From Bathynomus jamesi (taxonomy: Eukaryota > Arthropoda > Malacostraca > Isopoda > Cirolanidae), in contig JAJOZX010006137.1 of NCBI GenBank assembly GCA_023014485.1, forward strand, positions 188,501 to 252,500: 64,000 bases of DNA, read 5' to 3'. Shown piece after piece: positions 53,871-64,000 of the stretch; the first letter of the stretch is position 1, and each line of letters opens with the position of its first letter. The translations under genes and the position numbers were made by a program. Below the pieces are notes generated by a model that saw only the letters and a program-made list of their open reading frames with translations, did not search any database and was not told the DNA's origin.

Positions 53871-56851
53871 CCTGGGAGAGATGATGGGCCCCCACCGGGG
53901 AGAGATGAGGATGAGCCGGTGGCGGACGTACCTTCGACTGAAGGGTGCGGCGAAGTACAGATGGGTGACCCTCCTCCTACGTTGGAGGGGGCTCAGTCTC
54001 CTGTGGAAGTTGCCCCCTCGTTAGTGAGGGGCTTCAACTCCCGACAGCCTTGGCTGTTCGGGAAACGGGTCGTGCTAGGGGGCGGTCAGAATAGGGAAGG
54101 CTCCCTCCGTGCAATGCTTTTTAATGCTAGGTCAATTAGGAACAAGTTTCGCGAGCTACGGGCGCTCTTAGCATCAGAATACCAGGATATCGTTGCTATC
54201 ACCGAGTCCTGGATTCATACTGATCGTAGGGACTACGTTGGGGAGTTCGAAATTCCCGGGTATAGAATGTTTCGCAAAGACCGCACCCGTGGGGAGGGGG
54301 GTGGGGTACTAATATACGTCAGAGACACGTTGAGTCCGGTTGACTGCCAGTTCCGGTCGGAACGGGAGCTGCTTGGCGTCGATCTGAACATGGGAGGGAC
54401 GAACTATAGGTTAATCTTGGTGTACAGACCTCCGCATCTCCTCCTCGAGGAGGATACAGCCCTGTACACCGAACTCAGTAGCCTGCTAGGGGATAGGGTG
54501 TGTGTAGTTTTAGGAGACTTCAACTGTCGCGGCATAAAGTGGGAAAACAGGACTGCCGATGCTGAAGGGAGGAGGCTAGTTGACTTTGCTGATGAGAACT
54601 TCCTCACTCAGTGGGTCAACGAGCCTACACGAGGCGAAAGCGTCCTAGACTTAGTATTCACGACCGAAGACAACCTCGTCACTGGCCTCACCGTTGACGA
54701 ATCGTTGGGCGGGAGTGATCACGGTATTATTAGGTTCCGTGTGTGCGTCCCTCGGGTGAAGCGTAGTAACTCGCGAGGCAGTAAGCTCGATCTCCGGCGG
54801 GCGAACTTTGTTAGCCTCAGGGATAGCGTAGCAGAGATGGGGTTAGAGGTTGGCGGCGATGTTGAGGGAGTGTGGAGTGCATTCCGGGATGAGTTTATGG
54901 TGCTGCAGTCTGCTGCCATACCCTCAAAACTGGTCACCCCTGCTTCAACGCAGCCTAAGTGGTTCAATCGTGGCATCGCTTCGGCTATCCGAAATAGGAA
55001 AGTAGTGTATAGGAGGGCGAAGGCCAATCGTTCCCACGAGAACACTGAAGCGTATGTCCGCCTGTGTAGGGAAGTGAAGGCGAAGGTTAGGCTAGCGAAA
55101 CGTAACGAAGAACTACGGGTGGCAAGCCTCTGCAAGAGGAACCCTAAGGAGTTCTTCAGTTATGTTAATAGTAGAAAGCCTATTAGAAGCATGATAGGTC
55201 CTTTAAAGGACGGAAGCGGCGTTCTGCGGACCTCCGACGCGGACATCGCTAAGGTGCTTAATGAGTACTTTGCGGGAGTGTTCACCAGGGAGGATACCCG
55301 CGTCATCCCCGAGCCAGCTGTGAGGCACGAAGGTGCTGACCTGGATAGTGTTAGATGTACCGCGACAGTCGTTGCTCATAGAATAGACAAACTGAGCGCG
55401 TTTAAGGCTCCTGGGCCAGACCAGTTTCTCCCCAGTGTTTTGCGAGAAGTGCGCGACCAGGTGGCTCCCCACCTGGCTACAGTCTTCAACAAATCGTTGG
55501 AGATGGGCCAGGTGCCTGGTGACTGGAGAGAGGCCAACGTGACCCCTATCTTTAAGAAAGGGGATCACGAAAGTCCAGGGAACTATCGTCCTATTAGTCT
55601 CACTTCAGTTGTAGGTAAATTATTAGAAAGGATAATAGCTGATAGAATCGTTGACCATTTGGATTCCTACAAGCTGCTTGGGGACTCCCAACATGGGTTT
55701 AGACGGCATAGGTCGTGTCTCACCAACTTGCTCGAGTTTTTCCACGTCATGTTGAGTGAGTACGATAAGAGTAGGGCGATTGATATACTTTATCTCGACT
55801 TTCAGAAAGCCTTTGATAAGGTACCTCACCGCCGGCTAATGGCGAAAGTGCGCGCGCTGGGTATCGGTGGGGAAATAGGTAGGTGGATTGAAAACTGGCT
55901 AAGGAATAGGCGGCAGAGGGTGGTAATTAAAGGGGCTAGTTCGGGTTGGGCCTCGGTCACTAGTGGGGTTCCTCAGGGTTCCGTTTTGGGGCCACTGTTG
56001 TTTACCATTTACATAAATGATATCGACGGTGGCATCGTCAGTCGGATCGCCAAATTCGCTGATGACACCAAGCTTGGGGCCAATGTTGGGACGCCCGAAG
56101 CGATCGAGGAACTGCGTGCGGACCTAGGTAGGATAGGAGAGTGGTCCGAAAAATGGCAAATGCCGTTTAACTTGGGTAAATGCAAAGTGATGCACATTGG
56201 CTACGCCAATCCCAAGTCGGACTACTCGATGTTGGGCAGTAAATCGAGGTGACTGATTTAGAAAAGGACTTGGGTGTGCTAATTAGCAGCGACCTTAAGT
56301 TTACGAAACAGTGTGTAGAGATGGAAAAGAAAGCCCAGAAACTATTGGGTTATATCAGGAGGCAATTTCAGTTTCGGAACAAGGAGATTGTGCTCTCACT
56401 GTACAATTCCCTTGTTCGGCCGTACCTGGAGTATGCTGTGCAGTTCTGGTCGCCCACCCTCAGGAAAGATATTGAGAGGCTGGAGCGAGTGCAGGCGAGG
56501 GCCACAAAGTTGATCCCTTCCGTTAGGCATATGGGCTACAATCGACGGTTACGCGCCCTGAACTTGTTTTCGCTTGAAACTCGGAGGCTGCGCGGTCAAC
56601 TGATCGAGGTTTTCAAGCTCTTACGAGGGTTCAACGATGTCGATTTTAGAAGTATGTTTAGTTTAAATGATAACCCAACTCGCAACAATGGTTGGAAGTT
56701 GGATTTGAAACGGTTTAGGACTAGTGTGTGTGGGAATTACGTTACGTATAAGATCTGTGACACATGGAACAGGTTACCTTCGGAAGTTGTGAACAGTTCC
56801 TCTGTGGATCAGTTCAAGAAAAGGTTAGACGAAATCTTGCACACTATTTGA
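53870..56851 (+). pseudogene. LINE ORF2: APE endonuclease and reverse transcriptase
   Basis: After a Pro/Asp-rich linker, the endonuclease shows MLFNARSIRNKF (~54,115), AITESWIHTD (~54,197), EGGGVLIYVRDTL, VYRPPHLL (~54,420), VVLGDFNCRG (54,508) and GGSDHGIIRF (~54,710). RT: GPDQFLPSVLREV (55,412), NYRPISLTSVVGK (~55,581), LDFQKAFDKVPH (55,796), GVPQGSVLGPLLFTIYINDI (55,966), KFADDTKLG (56,051). A single frame break near 56,240-56,252 separates the last part: EKDLGVLISSDLKFTKQC, RPYLEYAVQFWSPTLRKDIE, VFKLLRGFNDVDF and a stop at 56,849-56,851. All catalytic motifs are intact, so this was lost recently. Confidence 0.93.
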
Positions 56852-57342
56852 GTGTGTAAAGACATTTAGGACCTCAGTCTGCGGAAATTTCTTTTCCTGT
56901 AAAATAGTTGATATCTGGAACCAACTTCCCTCAGAGGATTTCCAGTCAAAGTGTAAATCTGTTTAAAAATAGGCTAGACAAAGTACAGAACACACTCATA
57001 GTTTAAGATTAAAACCTCAGAAAACTCTGCAGGAGTTCGCTTGCTCGGTGTCTCTGTGAGCAAGCTAAATATAGAGCTATTTATATATTCTCCACTTTCC
57101 TGTAAAATTTCCTTGGCTACTTTTCCAGGGTCAAGGTATTTTCTTCAACCTTTTTCCGTACCTGCCTCTGGCAGGGAGGGAGCGGAGGGTGGGGAGAGAG
57201 CCTTCTACTTTTCTATCCAGTTTTCTACTACTGCTAGCATAGTTTGAAAGACAAAATTTTCCCTGGCACCCGTTGCCATTGGTACCTCCTCGGTATGGGC
57301 CGCAAGGCCTTTTGAGGTACTTCTTTTCCTTGTAACTCCTTG

Positions 57343-57343
57343 T

Positions 57344-57411
<68 letters not shown>
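57343..57411. repeat. (CT)n(TA)n microsatellite
   Basis: TCTCTC run passing into TATATA, right after the LINE 3' end. Confidence 0.95.
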
Positions 57412-57412
<1 letters not shown>

Positions 57413-57559
57413 AGTAGCTCGCCTCAGGTGCTCACTTGCAACAACATATTAGAAAATTTATTGGATCAGAATAAATCATTGTTTTTTTTACATTTGATGC
57501 TTTTCCTCGTCCAACTTTTTTCCCTTTGAAAGCAAACAAACCTTTGCTGTTGTTTACCT

Positions 57560-58085
57560 TGTTTGTATTGAGGTTGTTGTTGGTTAGCCGATCAGCCCAC
57601 CCTGATCGAGCAAGTCAGCGGCACGCAGGTAACCGATCGCCCTCTCCGGAGTGGACCAGAGGTTCAGCGCACTAGTGATGTTGTGTTGTGTTCTATGTTG
57701 TGCTAGAGCGGTACAGTCTGTCATAATGTGTTCAATTGTTTATGATGTGTCCTGGCACAGGTGGCAGGTGTCGTCTGTGGAGTTGTCTAGTCTGTGTTTA
57801 TATGTCTGTAAGTTGGGGTGATGTCCACATCGGAATCGTGCTAAATTAACTCGATCCGATCTGCTCAGGCTGGTCTCTGACCTGTCAATGGGTGGCGGCT
57901 TCGCACCTAGGACCGCATTCGGACCGAGTCGTGTCAGTGCTTTGTGGGTTAGGTGTGTGTGTGTGTATGTGTTTCCTGTACTCTGTGATGTCTGTGGGGC
58001 GTGGTATGGAATGGAGTATTTGCTTATAATGTCTCTCTGGTGTTACCTTAATGGTGCGAGGTGTTGGTGCATGATTGTACATTAT
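57560..58085 (-). pseudogene. LINE 3' coding fragment with C-terminal zinc knuckle
   Basis: Minus strand reads RVNLARFRCGHHPNLQTYKH, then DDTCHLCQD and TIEHIMTDCTALAQHR. This is the LARLRCGHHPxL...CxxC...H...C ending of Jockey-type LINE proteins (C-terminal zinc knuckle after RNase H). Then comes ALNLWSTPERAIGYLRAADL with a stop. Upstream frames (58,080-57,890) are broken. It is distinct from the CR1-like LINE next to it and in opposite orientation. Confidence 0.8.
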
Positions 58086-58173
58086 ACAGTAGGGTGGGCG
58101 GAAAGTAGCTCCCTAATTTAAATTACATATAAATTATGTATAAATTGTGATTGTATTGTTATATTGTTATGGT

Positions 58174-58262
58174 GTGTTCTCTAAAGTGGTACAATTGTAA
58201 CGGTAATCTTTTTTTCTCTAAAGTGTTCTCTTTGTGTTCTCTAAAGTGGTACAATTGTAACG
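58174..58262. repeat. 29-bp direct repeat in the DD41D 5' region
   Basis: GTGTTCTCTAAAGTGGTACA (and nine more bases) occurs at 58174-58202 and again at 58234-58262, 60 bp apart, between the left TIR and the transposase start. Subterminal direct repeats often bind transposase. That role is inferred. Confidence 0.8.
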
Positions 58263-58297
58263 TTCATTTTTTTTTTCATTTCAGATTGAAGGGTAAC

Positions 58298-59351
58298 ATG
58301 GCTGAGCGTTTAACACTGCAGGAGCGTGCCCAGTTGGCGGCACGGTACGAAGTTTGGCAATCTGTCGTTCGAGTTCAAAGATGGTGGCGGGCCATTCACG
58401 GACCACGTGCCCAAGTGGACCCGAAAACAATCAAGAACTGCCACTCGAAGCTCATGACCACGGGGTCTGTGGCAGATGTTCGAAGATGTGGTCGCCCTTC
58501 GACATCCAGGGCCCAGGAGACGGTGCAGGCAGTTCAGGAAATGTTCGCACGGAGTCCACGAAAGTCAACTCGCCAGGCAGCTCGGGAAAGTGGACTCTCC
58601 CGCTACTCAGTGCGAACTGTGCTGAAGAAGGAGCTGAACTGGCGTGCGTGGAAGCCGCATTACTGCCAATCTCTCTCGGACGAGGACTGCGACATTCGCA
58701 TGGAGTTCGGGGAAATCATGCTGGCTTGGCATGAAGACTGACCCCATCTCTTCCGCAACATCCTCTGGAGCGACGAGGCGGTGTTCCACGTCGGAGGCTT
58801 TGTTAACCGCCACAATTGCCACTACTGGGCAGGAGAGGATCCCATGGTTACCGCTGAAAAACGGCAGAATCGGTTCAGTGTAACGGTGTGGTGTGGTATG
58901 ACCTCAGATCAGGTTGTGGGCCCGTTCCTTCTACGCAACACCATGAATGCTGAGCGGTACCTTGCTATGTTGCGAAACGAGGTCTGGCCGGTTGTCAGCA
59001 CATGGGAGAACATCGACGATCTGATATTTATGCAAGATGGCGCCCCTCCGCACTTCGCTCTTGTTGTCCGTGAGTGGCTGGATGCCCACTTCCCTGGGCT
59101 GGATGGGTCGTCGTGGTCCACATCAATGGCCAGCCAGGAGCCCCGACTTGACACCGTGCGACTTCTTTCTTTGGGGGTGGGTAAAGGAAGAAGTCTACCG
59201 CACCAAACCGAGGACATTGGAAGAACTGGAGGACCGAATTCGGGAAGTCATGTCCTCCATCCCGCCGGAGTTCCTGCTAAAGTCAGTGGACGCCATTCCT
59301 GGGCGGCTCCAGAAGCTGGTGGAAAGAGTTGGAGCCCACATTGAATTTTAG
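58298..59351 (+). pseudogene. DD41D transposase, one stop and one frameshift
   Basis: The ATG at 58298 gives MAERLTLQERAQLAARYEVW, an HTH/DUF4817-type start, then RSTRQAARESGLSRYSVRTV-like second HTH (KSTRQAARESGLSRYSVRTV). A TGA at 58739-58741 interrupts after LAWHED. The core goes on with NILWSDEAVFHVGG (first Asp), FSVTVWCGM, MQDGAPPHFALVVREWLDAH (second Asp), a 1-bp shift near 59,098, and SPDLTPCDFFLWGWV (last Asp). Second-to-last spacing is 41 residues once the shift is allowed for. It ends LVERVGAHIEF with a stop at 59,349-59,351. About 350 codons, the normal length. Only two lesions, so it is recently inactivated. Confidence 0.93.
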
Positions 59352-59461
59352 AGAAAACCTACCATGTATGCCTACCTTTTCATATTATTTCTTCTGAAAT
59401 AAATGGATAATATACGTATTTGTTTACCAATCCAAAATAGGGAGCTACTTTCCGCCCACCC

Positions 59462-60419
59462 GAATTAAATCTGTCTTTTTTCTTTAAGAATTAACCTCAC
59501 TGATGATAATAGTTATTATAGAGAATTACAATAACCGTACACCGATTTGGAGACTGAGGTAAAACGAGCAGCACGGAGGAAGTTGTGTCCCCGCGTCGCT
59601 TAAGGCACGTCCCCATCACATCTCTTTCAACCGTGACCGCGCTATGGGGGGCGACCAGGTTCCCCGGGTACTGGTTTAGTTGTAGACCTACGATGCACAA
59701 TGGAATAACTCTCGCAGTGGTTTTGTGTCATTTTTGGCTCTTTTTTTATTCTTTTATATTATATAAAAATATAAAATAAAATACGCAAAAGCGTTCATAC
59801 TTTAATAATTTTTCTTATTTCTTCGTAAATATTTCATAAATTTACAAATAAAATGTCAAAAAACTTAATTCAAGAAATTTTCAGTCATTTAAACAAATTT
59901 GAATAAAGAAATTAACAGGTAAAGTTAATTAGCAAAACCTTAATAATTATTAATAAATAATAGTGAATTCTCTAGAAAAGGAATCGAAATACGTATGCAA
60001 ACAATTACAACACGAAAATTGTCGAACGGAAGTGTAATATCATTTCAATTATTATTTCATCTCGAAACTTAGATTTTGAAGATGACGTCACACAGAAATT
60101 CATCAGATTACAAAATGGAAATTAATAAGAACAGGAATTTTTGATGGTCTTCAGCTTTTATATTATCGAAAAAGTGGATGAGGTTTTATATCAAACCACT
60201 ACCGAATTCTATTAAAGCCCAATCAGATCATTTTAAGGGTGAAGAAGTCCTATTTAAGATTTTCGATTTGTATAACTAGGTTATGACGTGAACCAATTAC
60301 GAGTTAAGTAATTTCGGCTAGAGGTCATGACCAACAATAATTTTTTCTAGGTTGAGACTTATTTACAAAGCAGTTTTTGAAGAAGAAATAACGGCAAATC
60401 GTCTGTACCAAAATTACAT
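59462..60419. other. unassigned; partly dispersed repeat
   Basis: A GC-richer patch at 59,540-59,700 has no recognisable gene. From about 59,780 the sequence shares diverged blocks with 44.3-44.6 kb. Confidence 0.4.
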
Positions 60420-60679
60420 TTTTAAAGTATGGTTCTAAACCTTTCTCCTACATAAATCTTATATTTAAAAACACAAAAAAATCCTACAATTTACTTGAGA
60501 AAAAAAAGAAGAATTTTCTAGCATAATTTTATCATATTTAGATTATTTTGAATCGCATTAGTTTGGAGATTCTCATTATAAGTTCCAAAGTTTTGCATAA
60601 CATTGTTACCGTGTGATATGACGCTATTTAAACTTTTATACAATTTATAAATGAAAATAAAATTTCTGTTCCGAGTTTT
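60420..60679. repeat. dispersed repeat, copy 2, left half
   Basis: Matches copy 1 (47.5-47.7 kb) in diverged form: TAAAGTATGGTTCTAAACCT, TTAGTTTGGAGATT. It is split here by the Merlin element. The other half is 62,514-62,740. Confidence 0.5.
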
Positions 60680-60892
60680 GGATCTTTCCTGTTTCATTAA
60701 CTGTTTCCGATTTTTATGAAAACAACGTGATATGTACAGTTTTTTCACGCTGATTTCAAAATTATAAACTATTTCATCGAGAAATACTTAGGTTAGGTTA
60801 GTTTAGGGTAGGTTAGGTTAGGTCTAAAAATAAGTTTTTTCAAAATGAAAGTAAATTATAGAATACTACAAAAAGTACTAGAACGGTGTAAT

Positions 60893-61046
60893 CACTGCAA
60901 GCATAGGCTAGGCTATTTTTTAAACGGTGGCGTTGCGCATCTATTTTGCTCTTCCGCTGCAAGCAGAGACTATCGCTGCAAGCATAGGCTAGGCTATTCT
61001 TTAAACGGTGGCGTTGTGCATCTATTTCGTTCTTCTGCTGCAAGCA
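60893..61046. repeat. two tandem copies of a ~78-bp unit
   Basis: CTGCAAGCATAGGCTAGGCT, TTTAAACGGTGGCGTTG and CATCTATTT occur twice in a row with few differences, inside the Merlin element. Confidence 0.88.
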
Positions 61047-61169
61047 TAGACTATAGTTCAACATCTTTTTACTTTCCAATGACTGACAAATTTAATTTTA
61101 TAGAATTATATAGGAAGACTGAGACAGAAGAAAATGCGGTAATTATTCGTTTTAGTGCTTTTCCTCCTT

Positions 61170-61367
61170 TCTGAACCAAAACACATTTTTCTGGTGTTTT
61201 GTGGTGTGATTTGTTCAAATCTGAACTTCGTTTCTTTGGGAAATGAGCCGTTTTTAGAAATTTTAAAATTGAAAATTTCTCAAAAACGGCTCATTTCCCA
61301 AAGAAACGAAGTTCAGATTTGAGCAAATCACACCAAAAAACACCAGAAAAATGTGTTTTGGTTCAGA
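61170..61367. repeat. near-perfect palindrome inside Merlin
   Basis: Arms of about 93 bp (TCTGAACCAAAACACA ... TGTGTTTTGGTTCAGA) close at a ~10-nt loop near 61,266. CCTAACCTAACCTAAACTGA repeats follow at 61,368-61,425. It lies immediately downstream of the transposase end. No separate TSD could be read. Confidence 0.9.
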
Positions 61368-61408
61368 CCTAACCTAACCTAACCTAACCTAAACTGACCT
61401 AACCTAAC

Positions 61409-62100
61409 CTAAACTGACCTAACCCGCGTTTTTTCGCAATTTCTTACCTTAATAGCACCGTTAGGGTGCCTGTACAAATCCGCGGCTACCAACATGAATT
61501 TGTGGAGACGTTGTTGAGAGGGATATTCACGGTTAAACAAGTACCATGCAAGATACTTTGAATAGGATTGGGTTTTGTTGCCAGACCGTAATATCCAGCT
61601 CTTCACGTCTTCCAACAACGCTCAATATTTTGAATGTGAACGGTGTCTTCCACGAACCGCTGTGAATGGTTGACTGTCCGGTGAATGTAGCCTAGATTTC
61701 CAAGTTGAGAATACGCACGCCACTCGTCGGAATAGATTGTAGTCCCAGGCCTAATATGTTGCTGGATCAGGCGAACAATAACACGACTAGGTAAGACACA
61801 GTGACTCGTAAAGAAAGCTTCAGCACCGGCTTCTTTCTTATAAATATCTTGTATTAATTGATAGTAATCCAAATCACAACCTTCGCAAATCATAATGAAA
61901 ACGAGACTGAAAAAATGAGTATGCATTATCAGAGATTCAAAATGTACGTCTCTGATTGGTCGGATAAGGTCACGTGAAACAAAAACCAGTTTTAATTGGT
62001 TGTTTTGACCTATGTTTCCTAATTTTGCCACGAGATGTCTCCCCATAAAACTGGAGAGGGCGACGTTCGTTAAAATTTTAAGAGCTAAATACTCGGTCAA
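61409..62100 (-). pseudogene. Merlin transposase (ISXO2-like DDE), C-terminal part, frameshifted
   Basis: The frame from 62,100 has an unrecognised N-terminal part and then the ISXO2 core: CVLPSRVIVRLIQQHIRPGT, TIYSDEWRAYSQLGNLGY (second catalytic Asp in SDEW), HRTVNHSQRFVEDTVHIQNI (the glutamate lies in the NxE block). A 1-bp shift near 61,605 leads to VKSWILRSGNKTQSYSKYLA, WYLFNREYPSQQRLHKFMLV and a stop at 61,409. The usual VEIDES first-Asp block is not seen ahead of it, so an internal deletion probably removed it. Confidence 0.87.
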
Positions 62101-62513
62101 TGGCCTATAATGGCTGCTTTTTACGTCTAAATTTTTTTTTTTTCATAAAAAATAATTATTACATTTCCTTGATTTTTATCAGTTTCCCTGAGGTTTCAAG
62201 GTGTCCTGAATACGAATTTATATGTTAAATTGTCATAGAATGTCTCTTCTATCGAAAACGAACAAAGCATTAAAACGAATATTAACCGAAAATGCAGTAC
62301 ATTTTTTACAAGAATATAACTTAATACCGAAAGAAAAACAGTGTCCTAGAAAACATCAAATGCTAATAAGCCTAACTTAACCTAACCTAACCTAACCTAA
62401 CCTAAGTATTTCTCGATGAAATGGTTTATAATTTTGAAATCAGCGTGAAAAAACTGTACATATCACGTTGTTTTCATAAAAATCGGAAACAGTTAATGAA
62501 ACAGGAAAGACCC

Positions 62514-62740
62514 CGAGTTTTTGATGTTTTTACTATCTCAAAAAAGCTGACAACCAACAAAAATGAATTACGGATGTGGAGTTCATCTTTCTCTTTCGCG
62601 CGCACGAACGAGGAATTTGCGTGCCAAGTAAACTTCTGAGTTTGCGTGCCAAGTAAACTTCTGAGTTTACGTGCGTTGAGTGCGGAGGCTTTTCCCTCAC
62701 GAGTGTAACTCGCTTCTATATTAGCCATTGCGTGCTATTC
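62514..62740. repeat. dispersed repeat, copy 2, right half
   Basis: GGAGTTCATCTTTCTC and GAGTTTACGTGCGTTGAGTG match copy 1 at 47.8-47.95 kb. It includes a 25-bp tandem duplication (GCGTGCCAAGTAAACTTCTG) at about 62,619-62,672. Confidence 0.5.
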
Positions 62741-62751
62741 TACCTGCAACA

Positions 62752-62875
62752 AAAAAAAAAGGTTCCAAAACAAGACATCAATTTGACCATTTGTTTCAGT
62801 TCTAATGCATTATTTTTGTAAATTTAAGTTAAAATAAATTTCCCCCCCATGAGATCGAACTTATGGGACACCCTG
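62752..62875. mobile_element. right-end scrap of a mariner-like element
   Basis: Ends ACTTATGGGACACCCTG followed by TA, a typical DD41D/mariner right end. No left partner was identified. A related-looking left end GGGGTGGCCCATAAGTCCC lies at 63,003 but does not pair well. Confidence 0.55.
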
Positions 62876-63464
62876 TATATAACGTTGGAATAAAAAAAAC
62901 AAAAAAAAGAAAATGTGTAGCTTTTGAACGTATGTCGTTTTAGCGTGTGCTTTCCAGAAAATGCGCTAATGAGTTATGATAAGAATAACTGAGCTTATAT
63001 ATGGGGTGGCCCATAAGTCCCAATCGGTCATAATTAAAACAAAAACCCATCTAGCGAATTAAAAAAAAAAAAAGGAAAGAATATTTGTCGAAATAGTTAT
63101 ATTTTACACTTTGAATAACCAATAAATAGGCCTAAAATTATTATAAACTTTTTACTTTATTTGATTTTTGGTATTTTCGCTTTAATATTTGCTTTCGTTC
63201 AGGTAGAATTTTTTATTCAGTCCTAGCAAATGTAATTATATGACGAGAGAAGTCATACTCTTTGGTTCGTTCCGACCCTCCTGTCATTTCTAAAGGAAAA
63301 CTTTATATAAAAACGCTCCTTTTTTGAATCGTTTTTTTCTCTTTCGTTTACAAAAATTAAAATCGAGAATTGGAAGACCCTAAAATTTCAAAGGGGGGTA
63401 ATTCTCAAGCCGATTTGTTCCCATTTCAAGACATTCTCATTCACGGATTTTCCACTTTGGTTCA
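62876..63464. other. unassigned sequence
   Basis: No gene recognised. Confidence 0.5.
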
Positions 63465-63515
63465 GGTTAAGTTAGGTTAAGTTAGGTTAGGTTTAATTAG
63501 GTTAGGTTAGTAAAT
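63465..63515. repeat. interstitial TTAGG-type array
   Basis: Imperfect GTTAGGTTAAGTTAGGTTAG repeats. The exact unit varies between TTAGG and TTAAG. Matches the arthropod telomere motif but is short and internal. Confidence 0.75.
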
Positions 63516-64000
63516 ATTTGCCATTCTCATTACGGGCCTTTACCGCGACTACAAATGGGCGTGACACTCTTTTTTAAATAAAGAAATTATTTTCTCAAAT
63601 GTGAATTTCTCAATCTGTAGATTCACATTTGCGGACCGGGAATGGGAATGACAGTGATTGGAAAGTAATCACATAAAAGTGCCTAAGAATTCGTGAGAAT
63701 TTGAAAGAATCCTTGAAATGACTAACTTATCGTAGGCTACTACAAAGAGTGAACGAGCGGCAGTTTGGCCGCTGGAATTCGCATACATGAACAATCATTT
63801 GGATCTGAACAAGTGAGTTTAGAAGTTTCCATTGATTTTACTTACGCTAATCATAATATTATTGACTGACAAGAAAAACGATAGTTATTGCGAGTCACGC
63901 TTCTACAGTCAAAATAAAACTTATTTTATGAATAGCCAACCAAATTTCAGTTTTCCCTCAGAATATTCAGAAACGTCTGAGGGCAAGAAAAGGAGCTAAT
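63516..64000. other. unassigned sequence
   Basis: Nothing recognised up to the window end. Confidence 0.5.

Larger units (their letters stand above)
51720..57342 (+). mobile_element. nearly full-length CR1-like LINE
   Basis: A GC-richer 5' region (about 51.7-52.8 kb) is followed by ORF1 with a zinc-finger-like motif, coiled coil and SGNH esterase, then endonuclease and RT. The 3' region ends with a short stem (GGGCCGCAAGGCC near 57,300) and CTTGTAACT repeats. The 5' end is uncertain. The 3' stem and tandem tail match the style of the truncated LINE at 25.9 kb. Only a few frame breaks, so it is a fairly young insertion. Confidence 0.9.
58092..59461 (+). mobile_element. DD41D mariner-like element, nearly intact (1.37 kb)
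   Basis: Ends GGGTGGGCGGAAAGTAGC (to TCCCTA) are inverted. TA precedes the left end, and the right-hand TA has changed to GA. Length and a nearly full transposase make this the most complete DD41D copy here. Confidence 0.92.
60680..62513 (-). mobile_element. Merlin (ISXO2/IS1016-type) DNA transposon
   Basis: Ends GGATCTTTCCTGTTTCATTA and (complement) GGGTCTTTCCTGTTTCATTA start inverted arms of about 130-150 bp. The 8-bp duplication CGAGTTTT is exact (60672-60679, 62514-62521). The inner edges of both arms carry TTAGG/CCTAA arrays (60789-60822, 62369-62404). Length 1.83 kb. Contains an ISXO2-type transposase on the minus strand, a ~78-bp tandem duplication and a near-perfect internal palindrome. 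Confidence 0.9.

Noticed and set aside
62369..62404. Chromosome end (TTAGG telomere)
   Set aside because: The array is short, lies inside a transposon arm, and sequence continues on both sides.

Overview
The window looks like a transposon-choked intergenic stretch of an arthropod nuclear genome. The DNA is AT-rich with many (TA)n, (ATT)n and (CA)n microsatellites. It carries short TTAGG/CCTAA arrays, which are the arthropod telomere motif, and its element families (DD41D and Tc1 mariners, hAT, Merlin, CsRn1-like Gypsy, CR1/Jockey-type LINEs, a tRNA-derived SINE) are typical of arthropods. I see no convincing single-copy host gene and no rRNA, functional tRNA or CRISPR array. Almost every coding stretch belongs to a mobile element, and nearly all are broken by stops or frameshifts. 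Order within Arthropoda cannot be fixed from the sequence.

Layout. From 0.5 to 2.1 kb there are degenerate tandem repeats. From about 3.5 to 18.8 kb a dead CR1/Jockey-type LINE has been cut into pieces by later insertions: possibly a GG-type foldback MITE (4.36-4.75 kb) and a Tc1 element (5.0-6.62 kb), then a 2.4-kb CACTG-ended transposon, a hAT, an 89-bp hAT-like MITE, a 6.6-kb long-TIR element that itself holds a whole Ty3/Gypsy element, and a DD41D mariner. From 19 to 34 kb there are hAT deletion derivatives, hAT and Harbinger-like MITEs, six to seven copies of one tRNA-derived SINE, a Tc1 element opened by a hAT MITE and a truncated LINE, and a hAT shell holding foldback arrays. From 37 to 48 kb there are a LINE RT fragment, a GG-type MITE with a paralogous empty site, a 3.2-kb transposon I cannot assign to a superfamily, and a Tc1 element. 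From 50 to 63 kb there are a DD41D derivative, another foldback, a nearly full CR1-like LINE with SGNH esterase, endonuclease and RT, a nearly intact DD41D element and a Merlin element.

The most unusual locus is 34,340-36,636. A DD41D mariner-like unit with TA target duplications and ~430-450-bp inverted ends (each carrying the C-terminal part of the transposase) encloses 1.17 kb of foreign DNA. That DNA has an 11-bp stem with a 10-nt loop holding TAGTATTAC (the circovirus/nanovirus-type replication-origin nonamer), four TTGGG iteron-like words around the stem, a TATA box, a frameshifted capsid-like reading frame with a basic N-terminus, and AATAAA at its stop. No rep gene is seen. Read as a circle, this is the layout of a single-gene CRESS-DNA virus component. 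A ~240-bp transposon segment is directly repeated on both sides, as expected if a circle carrying that segment entered by homologous recombination.

A second theme is a family of palindromic MITEs with GG ends and 8-bp target duplications at 4.4, 20.95, 31.9, 38.3 and 51.1 kb (plus a core at 27.7 kb). Most share an inner hairpin core but have unrelated tips. The Merlin element at 60.7 kb has the same kind of ends.
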